DNA of 64,000 bases from Pseudomonas sp. LS.1a (GTDB lineage Bacteria; Pseudomonadota; Gammaproteobacteria; Pseudomonadales; Pseudomonadaceae), in assembly GCF_022533585.1 (NCBI RefSeq), contig NZ_CP092827.1, positions 3,016,001 through 3,080,000 of the forward strand, in the 5' to 3' direction. Positions 17,617-27,400 of the stretch are shown here, one piece after another (the first letter of the stretch is position 1; every line of letters begins with the position of its first letter). A program made the translations under genes and the position numbers. The notes under the pieces are model-generated. The model worked only from the letters and a program-made list of their open reading frames with translations, was not told the origin of the DNA and ran no database searches.

Positions 17617-19197
17617 CTAGCATGCTCCTAGCTTCATGTGTTTGCTGTGATGTGAATCGATCACGCTAAGCGCTTGAGCTTTGCTTTGCGCGCCATTCAG
17701 GTCTTTAATTAAATTATTATGGAACAGCCTTCCAGCCCCACTACCATGGTGCGGACCGTCCGGCACAGGATTACCATGTTTGTCTGTCACACCCACAAAA
17801 GTAATATCTTTGGTTGGCACTGTCATTTCTTTAAGCTCTTGAGCGGTAAAGCCAAGTTCTTTTGCCTTCGACGCTATAGAGGCAGGGAACATCTCATGTT
17901 TACCTCCCGGATTTCTAAGGGCGGCTTCTACAGCTTTTTTATTATCAACAATATCTTGAACTGAGGCGCTATTAAACCAGCTATCAAACCCGTTTTTCTC
18001 CCAAGGCACCCAACCCAAAGGGTCAACCCAAGTAGTCGGCGCCGGCACATAAACATATAAATTAGCACCGCCTCTGACACCTATTGGATCCTGAGTGACA
18101 AATCGCCCAATTTCTGGATCGTAGAACCGAAAAGTATTGTAATTCAGGCTCGATTCGCAATCAAAATACTGACCTTGGAACCGCAGGTTTTGCTCGACAT
18201 CCTTGACCGGCAGACTATCTATTGCACCCCAAGAACAATACGTCGCCTGCCAAACGATCTCGCCATCACTGTCCGTCAACTCAAGCGGCGTACCAATCTG
18301 GTCAGTATGGAAGTAATAGACCTTCTGCTCCTCCCCTTCCGCCTGATCAACCCGCGCCAGCGGCGCATAGCTACCCGGCTCATACAGGTACAGGATGCTC
18401 TGCCCCGGCGTCTCCTCCCGCAGCATCCGCAAGCCTTGCCAGAGGAAGCGCTTCTGCTCGACTTCGCCGTTGATTTCCGCCTGCTTGGCAACCCGTCGCC
18501 CCAGGCTGTCGTAACGGTAGTGCCCGGTACTCTCCAGCTTGCCATTGACCAGCGTCTCCGCCCGCACCAGCCGGTTCTCGCAGTCATAGCTAAAGCTCTG
18601 CAGCTTGCTGTGCCCCGAGCGCTTCTCGATCAGGTTGCCCCACGGATCGTAGCGGTACTCCTGATCCCGCCACTATTTGATCCGGTTGTCCTTGACCTTG
18701 TCGAACTGCCGCGCATTGAAGTCCAGCCGGTTGGCCGCCGCGTCGTAGCGGAACTCCTCGCTGCCCACCAGCGAGCCGGTATCGCGGCTGCGCAACTGCC
18801 CGTTGGCTTCGTACTCGTATTTGATCTCACCCCGCAGCTTGTCCAGCGTGCGCACCAGTTCACCTGCCGGGTCGTACTGGTAACGGCGGTGAATCGGGTT
18901 ATACGCATGCTCCACCAGCAACGAGGTATTGATACCGGTGTTGTGCACCTGCGAGAGCTTGTCGGCCGGCAAGTTCGAGGCAAACTGCCAGGCCTTGCGC
19001 CCCATCGCGTCATAGCCAAAGCAGCTGGTGAGCTTGCCCTGGGTCCGGTACACCTCACGGTGTAGGTCGTCACGCTCCATGTCGCCCGCACTGCTCGGCT
19101 GGCGTTGAATGCACAGCAGCCGATCGGCATCGTCGTATTCGAAATCCTGTCGGGCATCGCGGTTGACCTTGGCCATCAGCCGGCCAATGGCATAAGA
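17617..19197 (-). pseudogene. Displaced Rhs C-terminal piece with toxin tip, broken by an amber codon
   Basis: Rhs core sequence runs from about 19197 to the cleavage motif WVDPLGWVP (about 18000), followed by about 125 residues of a distinct toxin domain. That domain contains FDSWFNSASVQDIV, GPHHGSGAGRLFHNN and a C-terminal SHHSKHMKLGAC. At 18673-18675 the Gln codon of the parent (KQW) is TAG, stopping the frame. About 63 residues present in the parent between RQP and MERDD are deleted in frame. The 5' end stops at GRLMAKVNRD and runs into about 27 unrelated bases before the IS element. The toxin part itself is open from 18567. Family of the toxin not recognised; the His-rich end suggests a nuclease, unproven. 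Confidence 0.8.
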
Positions 19198-19287
19198 TTA
19201 TCAATAATTCAACGTAGATCAGTTTGAATCGCCCCTGGTTCCGTAGACACCTCCAAGCCTCATAATGAGGCCCAAATAGGAGGTGCC

Positions 19288-19566
19288 ATGAGTCGTCAGC
19301 GTTACCCTGAAGAATTCAAGATCGAAGCGGTCAAGCAAGTGACCGAGAAAGGCAAGCCTGTCGCCGACGTTGCCCAGCGCTTGGGCATGTCCGTTCACAG
19401 CCTCTACGCCTGGATCAAGCTCTACAGCAAACCCCAAGAGCAGCGTCAGCAAGACGATGACCAGCAAGCCGAACTGCGCAAGCTGCGCGCTGAACTCAAG
19501 CGCGTGACGGAAGAGCGAGACATCTTAAAGAAGGCCGCCGCGTACTTTGCCAAGGAGTGCGGCTGA
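19288..19566 (+). CDS. IS3-family transposase OrfA
   Basis: A 92-residue protein with an N-terminal helix-turn-helix (SRQRYPEEFKIEAVKQV, then VADVAQRLGMSVHSLYAWIK) and a C-terminal leucine-zipper coiled coil (AELRKLRAELKRVTEERDIL, then KKAAAYF). It recognises the IS ends. The last residues overlap orfB in the -1 frame, so an OrfAB fusion by programmed frameshift is expected to be the active transposase. Confidence 0.92.
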   Translation: MSRQRYPEEFKIEAVKQVTEKGKPVADVAQRLGMSVHSLYAWIKLYSKPQEQRQQDDDQQAELRKLRAELKRVTEERDILKKAAAYFAKECG

Positions 19567-20438
19567 AGTACGCCTTCATCAAAAAGCACTCGACCGATTA
19601 CCCAGTGCGGCGTCTTTGCCAAACCCTCAAGGTGCATCCCAGCGGCTACTACGCCTGGCTGGCCGAGCCTCAATCTGCCCGAGCAAAAGAAGATCATCGT
19701 CTGCTTGGCTTGATCAAACATGCTTGGCTCGAAAGCGGAGGTGTGTACGGCTACCGCAAAATTCATGATGACCTGCGTGAGCTGGGAGAGACATGCGGGC
19801 GAAATCGAGTCGGTCGTTTGATGCAGGCAGAGGGGTTGCGTTCGCAAACGGGCTATCGCCGTCGTCCTGGGTTTTATGGCGGAAAGCCAACAGTGGCATC
19901 TCCCAACCACCTTGCCCGACAGTTCAAGGTCAGCGAGCCGAACAAGGTCTGGGTGACAGATATCACTTACATCCGCACCTATGAAGGATGGCTTTATCTG
20001 GCAGTAGTGCTGGATCTCTTCTCACGCCAAGTAATTGGTTGGTCAATGAAACCAAGGATGTGCAGCGACCTTGCTATCGACGCCATGTTGATGGCCGTTT
20101 GGCGACGCAAGCCACAGCAGCAAGTGATGATTCACTCAGACCAAGGCAGTCAGTTCAGTAGCTCAGAATGGCAAAGCTTCCTTAAGGCCAACAATGTGAT
20201 CAGCAGCATGAGCCGACGGGGAAACTGCCACGACAATGCCGTAGCCGAGAGTTTTTTCCAGCTTTTGAAGCGGGAGCGAATCCGACGAAAGATCTACGCA
20301 ACGCGTGACGAAGCCCGAAGTGATATTTTCGATTACATCGAGATGTTCTATAACGCAAAACGTCGACACAGCAGTGCAATGCAGCTGTCTCCAGTAGAGT
20401 ATGAGAAACGCTATTTTCTGAGCTTGGAGAGTGTCTAG
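19557..20438 (+). CDS. IS3-family transposase OrfB (DDE integrase domain)
   Basis: A frame of 293 codons beginning with GTG at 19557. The rve-type integrase core shows the DDE residues: Asp in VWVTDITYI, Asp in IHSDQGSQF and Glu in NAVAESFF. The N-terminal HTH_21-like part includes VYGYRKIHDDLRELGE. It is most likely produced as an OrfAB fusion through -1 frameshifting within the 10-base overlap or just upstream. No stop or missing catalytic residue is seen, so the element may be mobile. Confidence 0.92.
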   Translation: MRLKYAFIKKHSTDYPVRRLCQTLKVHPSGYYAWLAEPQSARAKEDHRLLGLIKHAWLESGGVYGYRKIHDDLRELGETCGRNRVGRLMQAEGLRSQTGYRRRPGFYGGKPTVASPNHLARQFKVSEPNKVWVTDITYIRTYEGWLYLAVVLDLFSRQVIGWSMKPRMCSDLAIDAMLMAVWRRKPQQQVMIHSDQGSQFSSSEWQSFLKANNVISSMSRRGNCHDNAVAESFFQLLKRERIRRKIYATRDEARSDIFDYIEMFYNAKRRHSSAMQLSPVEYEKRYFLSLESV

Positions 20439-20459
20439 GAAGCTAGGGGCGATTCAGTG

Positions 20460-21305
20460 GTCTGGTTCAGCGCATCGGTCACCGCGACGAGGTGCTGACG
20501 CTCGTCGTAGCGGTACCAGGTGCTCTTGCCCGAGCAGTCCTGATAACGCTCGACCTGGGCCAGGGTATTCCACCACAGGTACTTGGACTTGTAAGTTGCA
20601 TCGATGATGGTATGCGGCAGGCCGTCATCGCTGTTCAGGTACTCGGTCATCTGGCCCAGTGCATCGAATTCGGCGAGCAGGTTGCCCTTGTCGTCGTAGC
20701 GCGCTCGCCAGGTGCTGCCGTCCGGATAGCTGACCTGGGTCACCAGCGTGGTCAGGTGGTGATATTCGTAGGTGGTCTTGCGGCCCAGCGGGTCGGTTTC
20801 TTCCAGCAGGCGGGCGTATTCATCGTACTTGAAGGCGAGCCGGTTGCCGTCCGGCAAATCCAGGCCAACCATGTTGCCCTGCTCGTCCAGCTCGATGGCG
20901 TAGCGTTCGCCACCGTAGTCACGGCTGGCGAGCACGCGGTGGTCGGCGTTGTACTGCACTTCCAGCTCGCGGCCGAGCACGTCGGTGGCCCAGCTGGTGC
21001 GGGCGTCGAGGTCGTAGCGGAAATGGTAGTGCTCGCCATCGCTAGTCCAGTGCTCGACCACCCGTGGTTTGCCACCCTGGGTTTCCCAGCGGTAGTGGCA
21101 GCCCAGGCCCAGGGCTTTGCTGTGAGTGACCATCAGGCCTTCGGCGTAGCTGAAGTTGCGCACGGTGCGTGCCGTAGCGGTTGATTACCGTCGTCAGCTA
21201 GCCGTGCTCTTCGTAGCGGTACTTACCACGCGCTTGATGTCGGTCGGGCCAAGGGCATTCTCGTCGCGGTGCAGCGGTATCTCAGCGTTAATGTCTTGTA
21301 CTTCG
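20460..21305 (-). pseudogene. Rhs YD-repeat shell fragment adjoining the IS
   Basis: The open part (20435-21163) matches the intact Rhs from FSYAEGLMVTHS to VAVTDALNQTT, where the IS end cuts it off. Upstream to about 21305 the sequence is still Rhs-like in scattered pieces (TDIKRV, RYDEHG-like) but is frameshifted and deleted. Nucleotides 20461 to about 20855 look identical to 26682 to about 27076 of the intact gene by eye. It has no start or tip, and so is a relic. Confidence 0.8.
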
Positions 21306-21310
21306 TCAAT

Positions 21311-21336
21311 AGGACTGAGGTTTACGCCTCAGTCCT
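21311..21336. terminator. Perfect hairpin downstream of the AHH immunity gene
   Basis: AGGACTGAGG-TTTACG-CCTCAGTCCT has a perfect 10-base stem and a 6-base loop. It lies about 57 bases past the stop of the minus-strand immunity gene, at the exact limit of Rhs homology. On the minus strand no T-run follows it; on the plus strand GGGTTTTT follows 11 bases later. It may be a terminator or a recombination scar. Confidence 0.45.
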
Positions 21337-21392
21337 TGACACTCTGGGTTTTTAAGGAGCATTTGGATACACAATCGCCTTCACGGCGTGAA

Positions 21393-21941
21393 TCAAACTG
21401 CTTCAACTTCCTTGAAATCCAAACCTTTCAAGCCTATCCGCTTTGCCGCCTCTAAAAACCTATCAGACACATAAATAGAAAGTGGGTTTTCAGCTACGCG
21501 AAAAACGTCGAACCCCTGTACTGCCTGATGATTCAATACTAGCTTGTAAACAACCAGGCCGTTAGGGTACTCATCAAATTCCGACAGTTCTTTATTAAGT
21601 GCGCCATCAATTTTCGCATCAACCACTACACCTAAATGATCTGGGTTTGGGGATAGAACATCTACATCCACAAAAGAGTCAGAAGCTATAGATTGAAGAA
21701 GGCTTTTAGCCTTGGACGTCAAAACAAGCACGGGACTGAAGAAAGTAAACACATCAGAGCCATCCTTTTTTCTCTTGTCGTCAGAGTTAAACTCTAACTC
21801 ATACTGCCTGGAAAACACAGCACTGGAATCTTTACCAAAGGCATACTGCTGTGCGGCATCATACAAGGCCAGTTCGTCTCCCTTACCGACAAGTGTTTTA
21901 AATTCATCGCTCTGAGTTATATAATAATATTTCATAATCAT
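21393..21941 (-). CDS. Putative immunity protein for the AHH toxin (Imm11/Imm43-like)
   Basis: A 182-residue, acidic, AT-rich gene overlapping the end of the AHH-tip frame by 4 bases (ATGA), as expected for a cognate immunity gene. The C-terminal part (GFDVFRVAENPLSIYVSDRF, then LEAAKRIGLKGLDF) resembles the DUF1629/Imm11-Imm43 group that often accompanies AHH or similar nucleases. No signal peptide or membrane segment is seen, consistent with action in the cytoplasm. An alternative start (MKYYYITQ, 21935) has a better-spaced GGA. The family assignment is from pattern only. Confidence 0.65.
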   Translation of the reverse strand: MIMKYYYITQSDEFKTLVGKGDELALYDAAQQYAFGKDSSAVFSRQYELEFNSDDKRKKDGSDVFTFFSPVLVLTSKAKSLLQSIASDSFVDVDVLSPNPDHLGVVVDAKIDGALNKELSEFDEYPNGLVVYKLVLNHQAVQGFDVFRVAENPLSIYVSDRFLEAAKRIGLKGLDFKEVEAV

Positions 21942-23885
21942 CCAAAAATGTCTTTCCAGCTGGACTCTCTAGGAGCATTCAATAATTTTTGCCGGATATT
22001 TCCTATCGCTTTGAGCACTGCATCCTTACCACCTGCGGCATCGGCATTTGCTATAATTTTATTGACAGATTCAAAGTAACTATTAGGATGCTTCCCGTTG
22101 TGCAGTATCCCTGGCACACTGATATCAGTGTTAAATCTATTTGGCAAGAAAACCCCGTTAGCCGCGCCGTCAACGTCAATTCCATGCTTATTCAAAATTG
22201 CCCTAGCAGGGGCGGCGAGTTTTGCGCTATCTCCGACAATATGGTGGGCCGCGGTGTTTTGAGGTCGCGCCACACCGCTACTTTCCAGATTTTTCCCCAG
22301 CGCTTTTGAGCACCAGCCCAAGGGGTCTATCCAGCCAATAGAATTCGGAGCGTAGCTATATAAGTTTCTCCCACCAGACAAACCAATTGGATCCTGAGTG
22401 ATAAACCTACCAACTTCCGGATCGAAATACCTAAAGGTGTTGTAATGCAGCTCCGTTTCACAATCTAGATACTGCCCCTGGAAACGTATGTTCTGCATGA
22501 CCTTGTTGACCGTCAGCTGCTCTATCTCGCCCCATGAGCGAAAAGTCGCTTGCCAAACGATCTGCCCGTCGCTATCGGTCAATTCCAGCGGCGTACCAAT
22601 TTGGTCGGTATGGAAGTAATAAAGCTTCTGCCCTTCCCCTTCCGCCTGATCTACCCTCGCTAACGGCGCATAGCCACCCGGCTCGTACACATACAAGATG
22701 CTCTGCCCAGGCGTCTCTTCTCGCAGCATCCTCAAGCCTTGCCACAGGAAGCGCTTCTGTTCAACCTGGCCGTTGATCTCTGCCTGTTTAGCCACCCGCC
22801 GTCCAAGACTGTCGTACCGGTATTGCCCGGTACTCTCCAGCTTGCCATTGACCACCGTTTCAGCCCGCACCAGCCGGTTCTCGCAGTCATAGGCAAAGCT
22901 CTGCAGCTTGCTATGCCCCGAGCGCTTCTCGATCAGGTTGCCCCACGGATCGTAGCGGTACTCCTGATCCCGCCACTGTTTGATCCGGTTGTCCTTGACC
23001 TTGTCGAACTGCCGCGCGTTGAAGTCCAGCCGGTTGGCTGCCGCGTCGTAGCGGAATTCCTCGCTACCCACCAGTGAGCCGGTATCGCGGCTGCGCAACT
23101 GGCCGTTAGCTTCGTACTCGTACTTGATCTCGCCCCGCAGCTTGTCCAGCGTGCGCACCAGTTCACCCGCCGGGTCGTACTGATAGCGACGGTGGATCGG
23201 GTTGTACGCATGCTCCACCAGCAACGAGGTATTGATACCGGTGTTGTGCACCTGCGAGAGCTTGTCGGCCGGCAAGTTCGAGGCAAACTGCCAGGCCTTG
23301 CGCCCCATGGCGTCATAGCCAAAGCAGCTGGTGAGCTTGCCCTGGGTCCGGTACACCTCGCGGTGCAGGTCATCACGCTCCATATCGCTGATAACCTGGC
23401 CATCCAGGTTCAACTGGTGCAGGTGCCCACTGCCATAGTACAGGTGGTTGACCTTGCGACCGTCCGGCAGGGTCAGGGTGGTCAGGTTGCCGAGCGGGTC
23501 GTACTCGTAGCCGAGCGTGCCGTCAGGGGTGACTTCTTTGGTCAGCCGGCCCAGCAGATCGTAGGCGTACTCCAGCTTTTCTTCGCTGATCCCAAGCTGC
23601 TTGCCGATCCCGGTCGGCTGCCGCTCAATGCTCAGCAGCCGGTCGCCGTCGTCGTACGCGAAGGTCTGGCTCGCATCGCGGTTGATCTTGGCGACCAACC
23701 GGCCAATGGCATCGCGCTCGAACAGCGTATACCGCTCCGGCCACTTGGCATTTTCGCCATAGCCAATCTCGTCCATGCGCACCAGATGGCCGCTAGCGTC
23801 ATAGCCAAAGCGCCGGGTCAGGTTGTCGACCCGCACTTGTTCGCTCAGGCGGTTGGATGGGTCATAGTCATACCGTCCCTACATG
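21938..23885 (-). pseudogene. Displaced Rhs C-terminal piece with AHH nuclease tip
   Basis: Homology with the rhs core starts at about 23885 (RYDYDPSNRLSEQVRVDNLT), just after an in-frame TAG, so it has no proper start. The longest open part from GTG 23836 is 632 codons. The core ends GWIDPLGW, then the tip (about 130 residues) contains RPQNTAAHHIVGD, the signature of the AHH family of HNH/Endo VII nucleases, and FNTDISVPGILHNGKHPNSY. The shell between 22951 and 23697 looks identical to 25500-26246 of the intact gene. The tip appears intact and could become active by recombination; as it stands it is probably not translated efficiently. Confidence 0.82.
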
Positions 23886-24000
23886 ACTCACAACCTCGTT
23901 CTTAACTACATAAAAAAATAGAGGTTCTAATTGCTCCCAAAAAAATCACACGAAGAGCAAAAAATCTTGTGCAAAGTTAAACTCCGCAACCTAACAAAAA

Positions 24001-24471
24001 TTAAAGCTCTCTAATGGCCTGCCGCACCATATCAACAAGGAACTCTTCAAAGCTTTGGTAAATTATATTTTTATCCTTGGTTCGCTTAAACGAAAGCTCG
24101 GTCTCCACAATAACAGGCTCACCAGTGGCTCCGATAATCGAGGTGTCTATAGAGTAGATTGGACCATAGCCAGATGCTTTCACCACAATCATAGAATCGT
24201 CAGCATCTCCATCGGCACGGGCACTTTTTGTAGCAAAGGCCACACTAGGAACCGATGTCGCATCCACGCCACTCTTGGTGATGCCATAGTAAGTGTCGCC
24301 AGCAAATGATAGAGCGCCATATTTTTTTAAAAACAGCTTATATGACGGAGGGAAGTCAACACCAAGATCTTTTTCAAAGTCACCTATTACATTGTCAGCA
24401 GCTCCTCCAGCGAAGGCAGGGTTTTCACCGCTCGCATTTATTTCAGATTCCAAAATATCTATATAAGTCAT
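24001..24471 (-). CDS. SMI1/KNR4 (SUKH) family immunity protein
   Basis: A 156-residue cytoplasmic protein. The SUKH pattern is clear: IGDFEKDLGVDFPPSYKLFL, then KKYGALSFAGDTYYGI, and a C-terminal YQSFEEFLVDMVRQAI. It starts 9 bases after the stop of the intact rhs gene and is AT-rich. It should bind and block the LHH nuclease tip of that Rhs protein, protecting the producer and its siblings. About 115 AT-rich bases without a gene separate it from the next Rhs piece. Confidence 0.88.
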   Translation of the reverse strand: MTYIDILESEINASGENPAFAGGAADNVIGDFEKDLGVDFPPSYKLFLKKYGALSFAGDTYYGITKSGVDATSVPSVAFATKSARADGDADDSMIVVKASGYGPIYSIDTSIIGATGEPVIVETELSFKRTKDKNIIYQSFEEFLVDMVRQAIREL

Positions 24472-24480
24472 TTTAAGCCC

Positions 24481-27400
24481 TCAAAAATCCAAAGCCCGGA
24501 TCTTCCAGTAGGTTTTCTTCCAAGTATTAAATGGACCGCGATTCATACTTGGCGGCGCACTATTATAAAGGCGCCTCACCCCATCGTTACCGACCCAGCT
24601 TTTATCCCACTGGTTAGAATACATGTGCAGCACTCTATCATGCTTCGAGTGAAAACTACTTAGAACTTCAGCCATAGGTCCTGGTTCGTCCTGGGTAAGA
24701 TGGTGAAGGTTCACCTCTTTTCCATCCTTACCAATAGGTGCATCACCTGTTTTCATCCTTTGTATATTAGTCCGCCCCAAGTCATCCACCCGGTGTGGAT
24801 CAAATATATCGTTACGCTGATAGACCTTCCGCCCCGCTACACTTTTGGGAGCCCAGCAGGCCCAACCAAGCGGATCCACCCAGGAATTGGGATTGGGGGC
24901 AAAACCATAGAAATTAAGCCCACCATTTAGACCAATCGGATCTTGAGTTGTAAATCTTCCCACTTGGGCATCGTAGTAACGAAAAGTATTGTAATGCAAG
25001 TAACTTTCGGAATCAAAGTACTGCCCTTGAGACCTAAGATCCTGCTCAATCTCTTTAACCGTAAGCTTTTCTAGCTCGCCCCACGAACGATAAGTCGCCT
25101 GCCAAACGATCTTGCCATCACTGTCCGTCAGCTCCAGCGGCGTGCCAATCTGGTCAGTATGGAAGTAGTAAACCTGCTGCTCTTCCCCTTCTGCCTCATC
25201 AACCCTCGCCAACGGCGCATAGCTGCCCGGCTCATACAGGTACAGGATGCTCTGCCCCGGCGTCTCCTCCCGCAGCATCCGCAAGCCTTGCCAGAGGAAG
25301 CGCTTCTGTTCGACTTCGCCGTTGATTTCCGCCTGCTTGGCTATTCGCCGCCCCAGGCTGTCGTAACGGTAGTGCCCAGTACTCTCCAGCTTGCCATTGA
25401 CCAATGTCTCCGCCCGCACCAGCCGGTTCTCGCAGTCATAGCTAAAGCTCTGCAGCTTGCTGTGCCCCGAGCGCTTCTCGATCAGGTTGCCCCACGGGTC
25501 GTAGCGGTACTCCTGATCCCGCCACTGTTTGATCCGGTTGTCCTTGACCTTGTCGAACTGCCGCGCGTTGAAGTCCAGCCGGTTGGCTGCCGCGTCGTAG
25601 CGGAATTCCTCGCTACCCACCAGTGAGCCGGTATCGCGGCTGCGCAACTGGCCGTTAGCTTCGTACTCGTACTTGATCTCGCCCCGCAGCTTGTCCAGCG
25701 TGCGCACCAGTTCACCCGCCGGGTCGTACTGATAGCGACGGTGGATCGGGTTGTACGCATGCTCCACCAGCAACGAGGTATTGATACCGGTGTTGTGCAC
25801 CTGCGAGAGCTTGTCGGCCGGCAAGTTCGAGGCAAACTGCCAGGCCTTGCGCCCCATGGCGTCATAGCCAAAGCAGCTGGTGAGCTTGCCCTGGGTCCGG
25901 TACACCTCGCGGTGCAGGTCATCACGCTCCATATCGCTGATAACCTGGCCATCCAGGTTCAACTGGTGCAGGTGCCCACTGCCATAGTACAGGTGGTTGA
26001 CCTTGCGACCGTCCGGCAGGGTCAGGGTGGTCAGGTTGCCGAGCGGGTCGTACTCGTAGCCGAGCGTGCCGTCAGGGGTGACTTCTTTGGTCAGCCGGCC
26101 CAGCAGATCGTAGGCGTACTCCAGCTTTTCTTCGCTGATCCCAAGCTGCTTGCCGATCCCGGTCGGCTGCCGCTCAATGCTCAGCAGCCGGTCGCCGTCG
26201 TCGTACGCGAAGGTCTGGCTCGCATCGCGGTTGATCTTGGCGACCAGCCGGCCAATGGCATCGCGCTCGAACAGCGTATGACGTTCCGGGCGTTCGGCGT
26301 TTTCACCGTAGCCAATCTCATCCAGTCGGGTCAGATGGCCACCGACGTTGTAGCTGAAACGCCGGGTCAGGTTATCCACCCGCACTTCTTCAGTCAGCCG
26401 GTCCGAAGCGTCGTAGGCAAAGCTGTACGTGGCGTTGTTCTCGTTGACCAGCGCGGTCAGGCGAATGGCCTTGTCGTACTCGTAGCGTACCCGCTGGCCC
26501 TTGGCATCCTGGCGGCTGCTCGGCAGGCCACGGGCCGTACGCATCAAACGGGTGGTCTGGCCCTTGCCGTCGGTGTGGCTGATTACCTGGCCGTAGACGT
26601 TGTAGGTGAAGGTTTCCGCAGTACCGTCCGGGTGGCTGATGCGCAGCACTTCACCGTCCGGCTTGCGCTCCAGCGTGGTCGTCTGGTTCAGCGCATCGGT
26701 CACCGCGACGAGGTGCTGACGCTCGTCGTAGCGGTACCAGGTGCTCTTGCCCGAGCAGTCCTGATAACGCTCGACCTGGGCCAGGGTATTCCACCACAGG
26801 TACTTGGACTTGTAAGTTGCATCGATGATGGTATGCGGCAGGCCGTCATCGCTGTTCAGGTACTCGGTCATCTGGCCCAGTGCATCGAATTCGGCGAGCA
26901 GGTTGCCCTTGTCGTCGTAGCGCGCTCGCCAGGTGCTGCCGTCCGGATAGCTGACCTGGGTCACCAGCGTGGTCAGGTGGTGATATTCGTAGGTGGTCTT
27001 GCGGCCCAGCGGGTCGGTTTCTTCCAGCAGGCGGGCGTATTCATCGTACTTGAAGGCGAGCCGGTTGCCGTCCGGCAAGTCCAGGCCAACCATGTTGCCC
27101 TGCTCGTCCAGCGCGATGGCGTAGCGTTCGCCACCGTAGTCACGGCTGGCGAGCACGCGATGATCGGCGTTGTACTGCACTTCCAGCTCGCGGCCGAGCA
27201 CGTCGGTGGCCCAGCTGGTGCGGGCGTCTAGGTCGTAGCGGAAGTGGTAGTGTTCGCCATCGCTGGTCCAGTGTTCGACCACGCGCGGCTTGTCGCCGAG
27301 GGTTTCCCAACGGTAGTGGCAGCCCAGGCCCAGCGCGTTGCTGTGGGTTACCATCAGGCCTTCGGCGTAGCTGAAGCTGCGCACCGTGTCGCCGTTGCGG

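Larger units (their letters stand above)
19225..20456 (+). mobile_element. IS3-family insertion sequence (IS51-group-like), 1232 bp
   Basis: The terminal inverted repeats begin TGAATCGCCCCT at both ends and match at 21 of the first 25 positions. Two overlapping frames, orfA (19288-19566) and orfB (19557-20438), are in the -1 relationship typical of IS3 elements. Both frames are intact. The flanking triplets differ (GTT left, GTG right), so there is no clean 3-base target duplication. Rhs sequences on the two sides are not contiguous in the intact gene. A deletion next to the element after insertion is likely. Confidence 0.9.

Noticed and set aside
25741..27231. 496-codon plus-strand frame opposite the intact rhs gene
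   Set aside because: It is a repetitive Val/Ala/Gln-rich mirror of the YD repeats and recurs opposite every Rhs fragment, so it reflects the repeats and not a gene.
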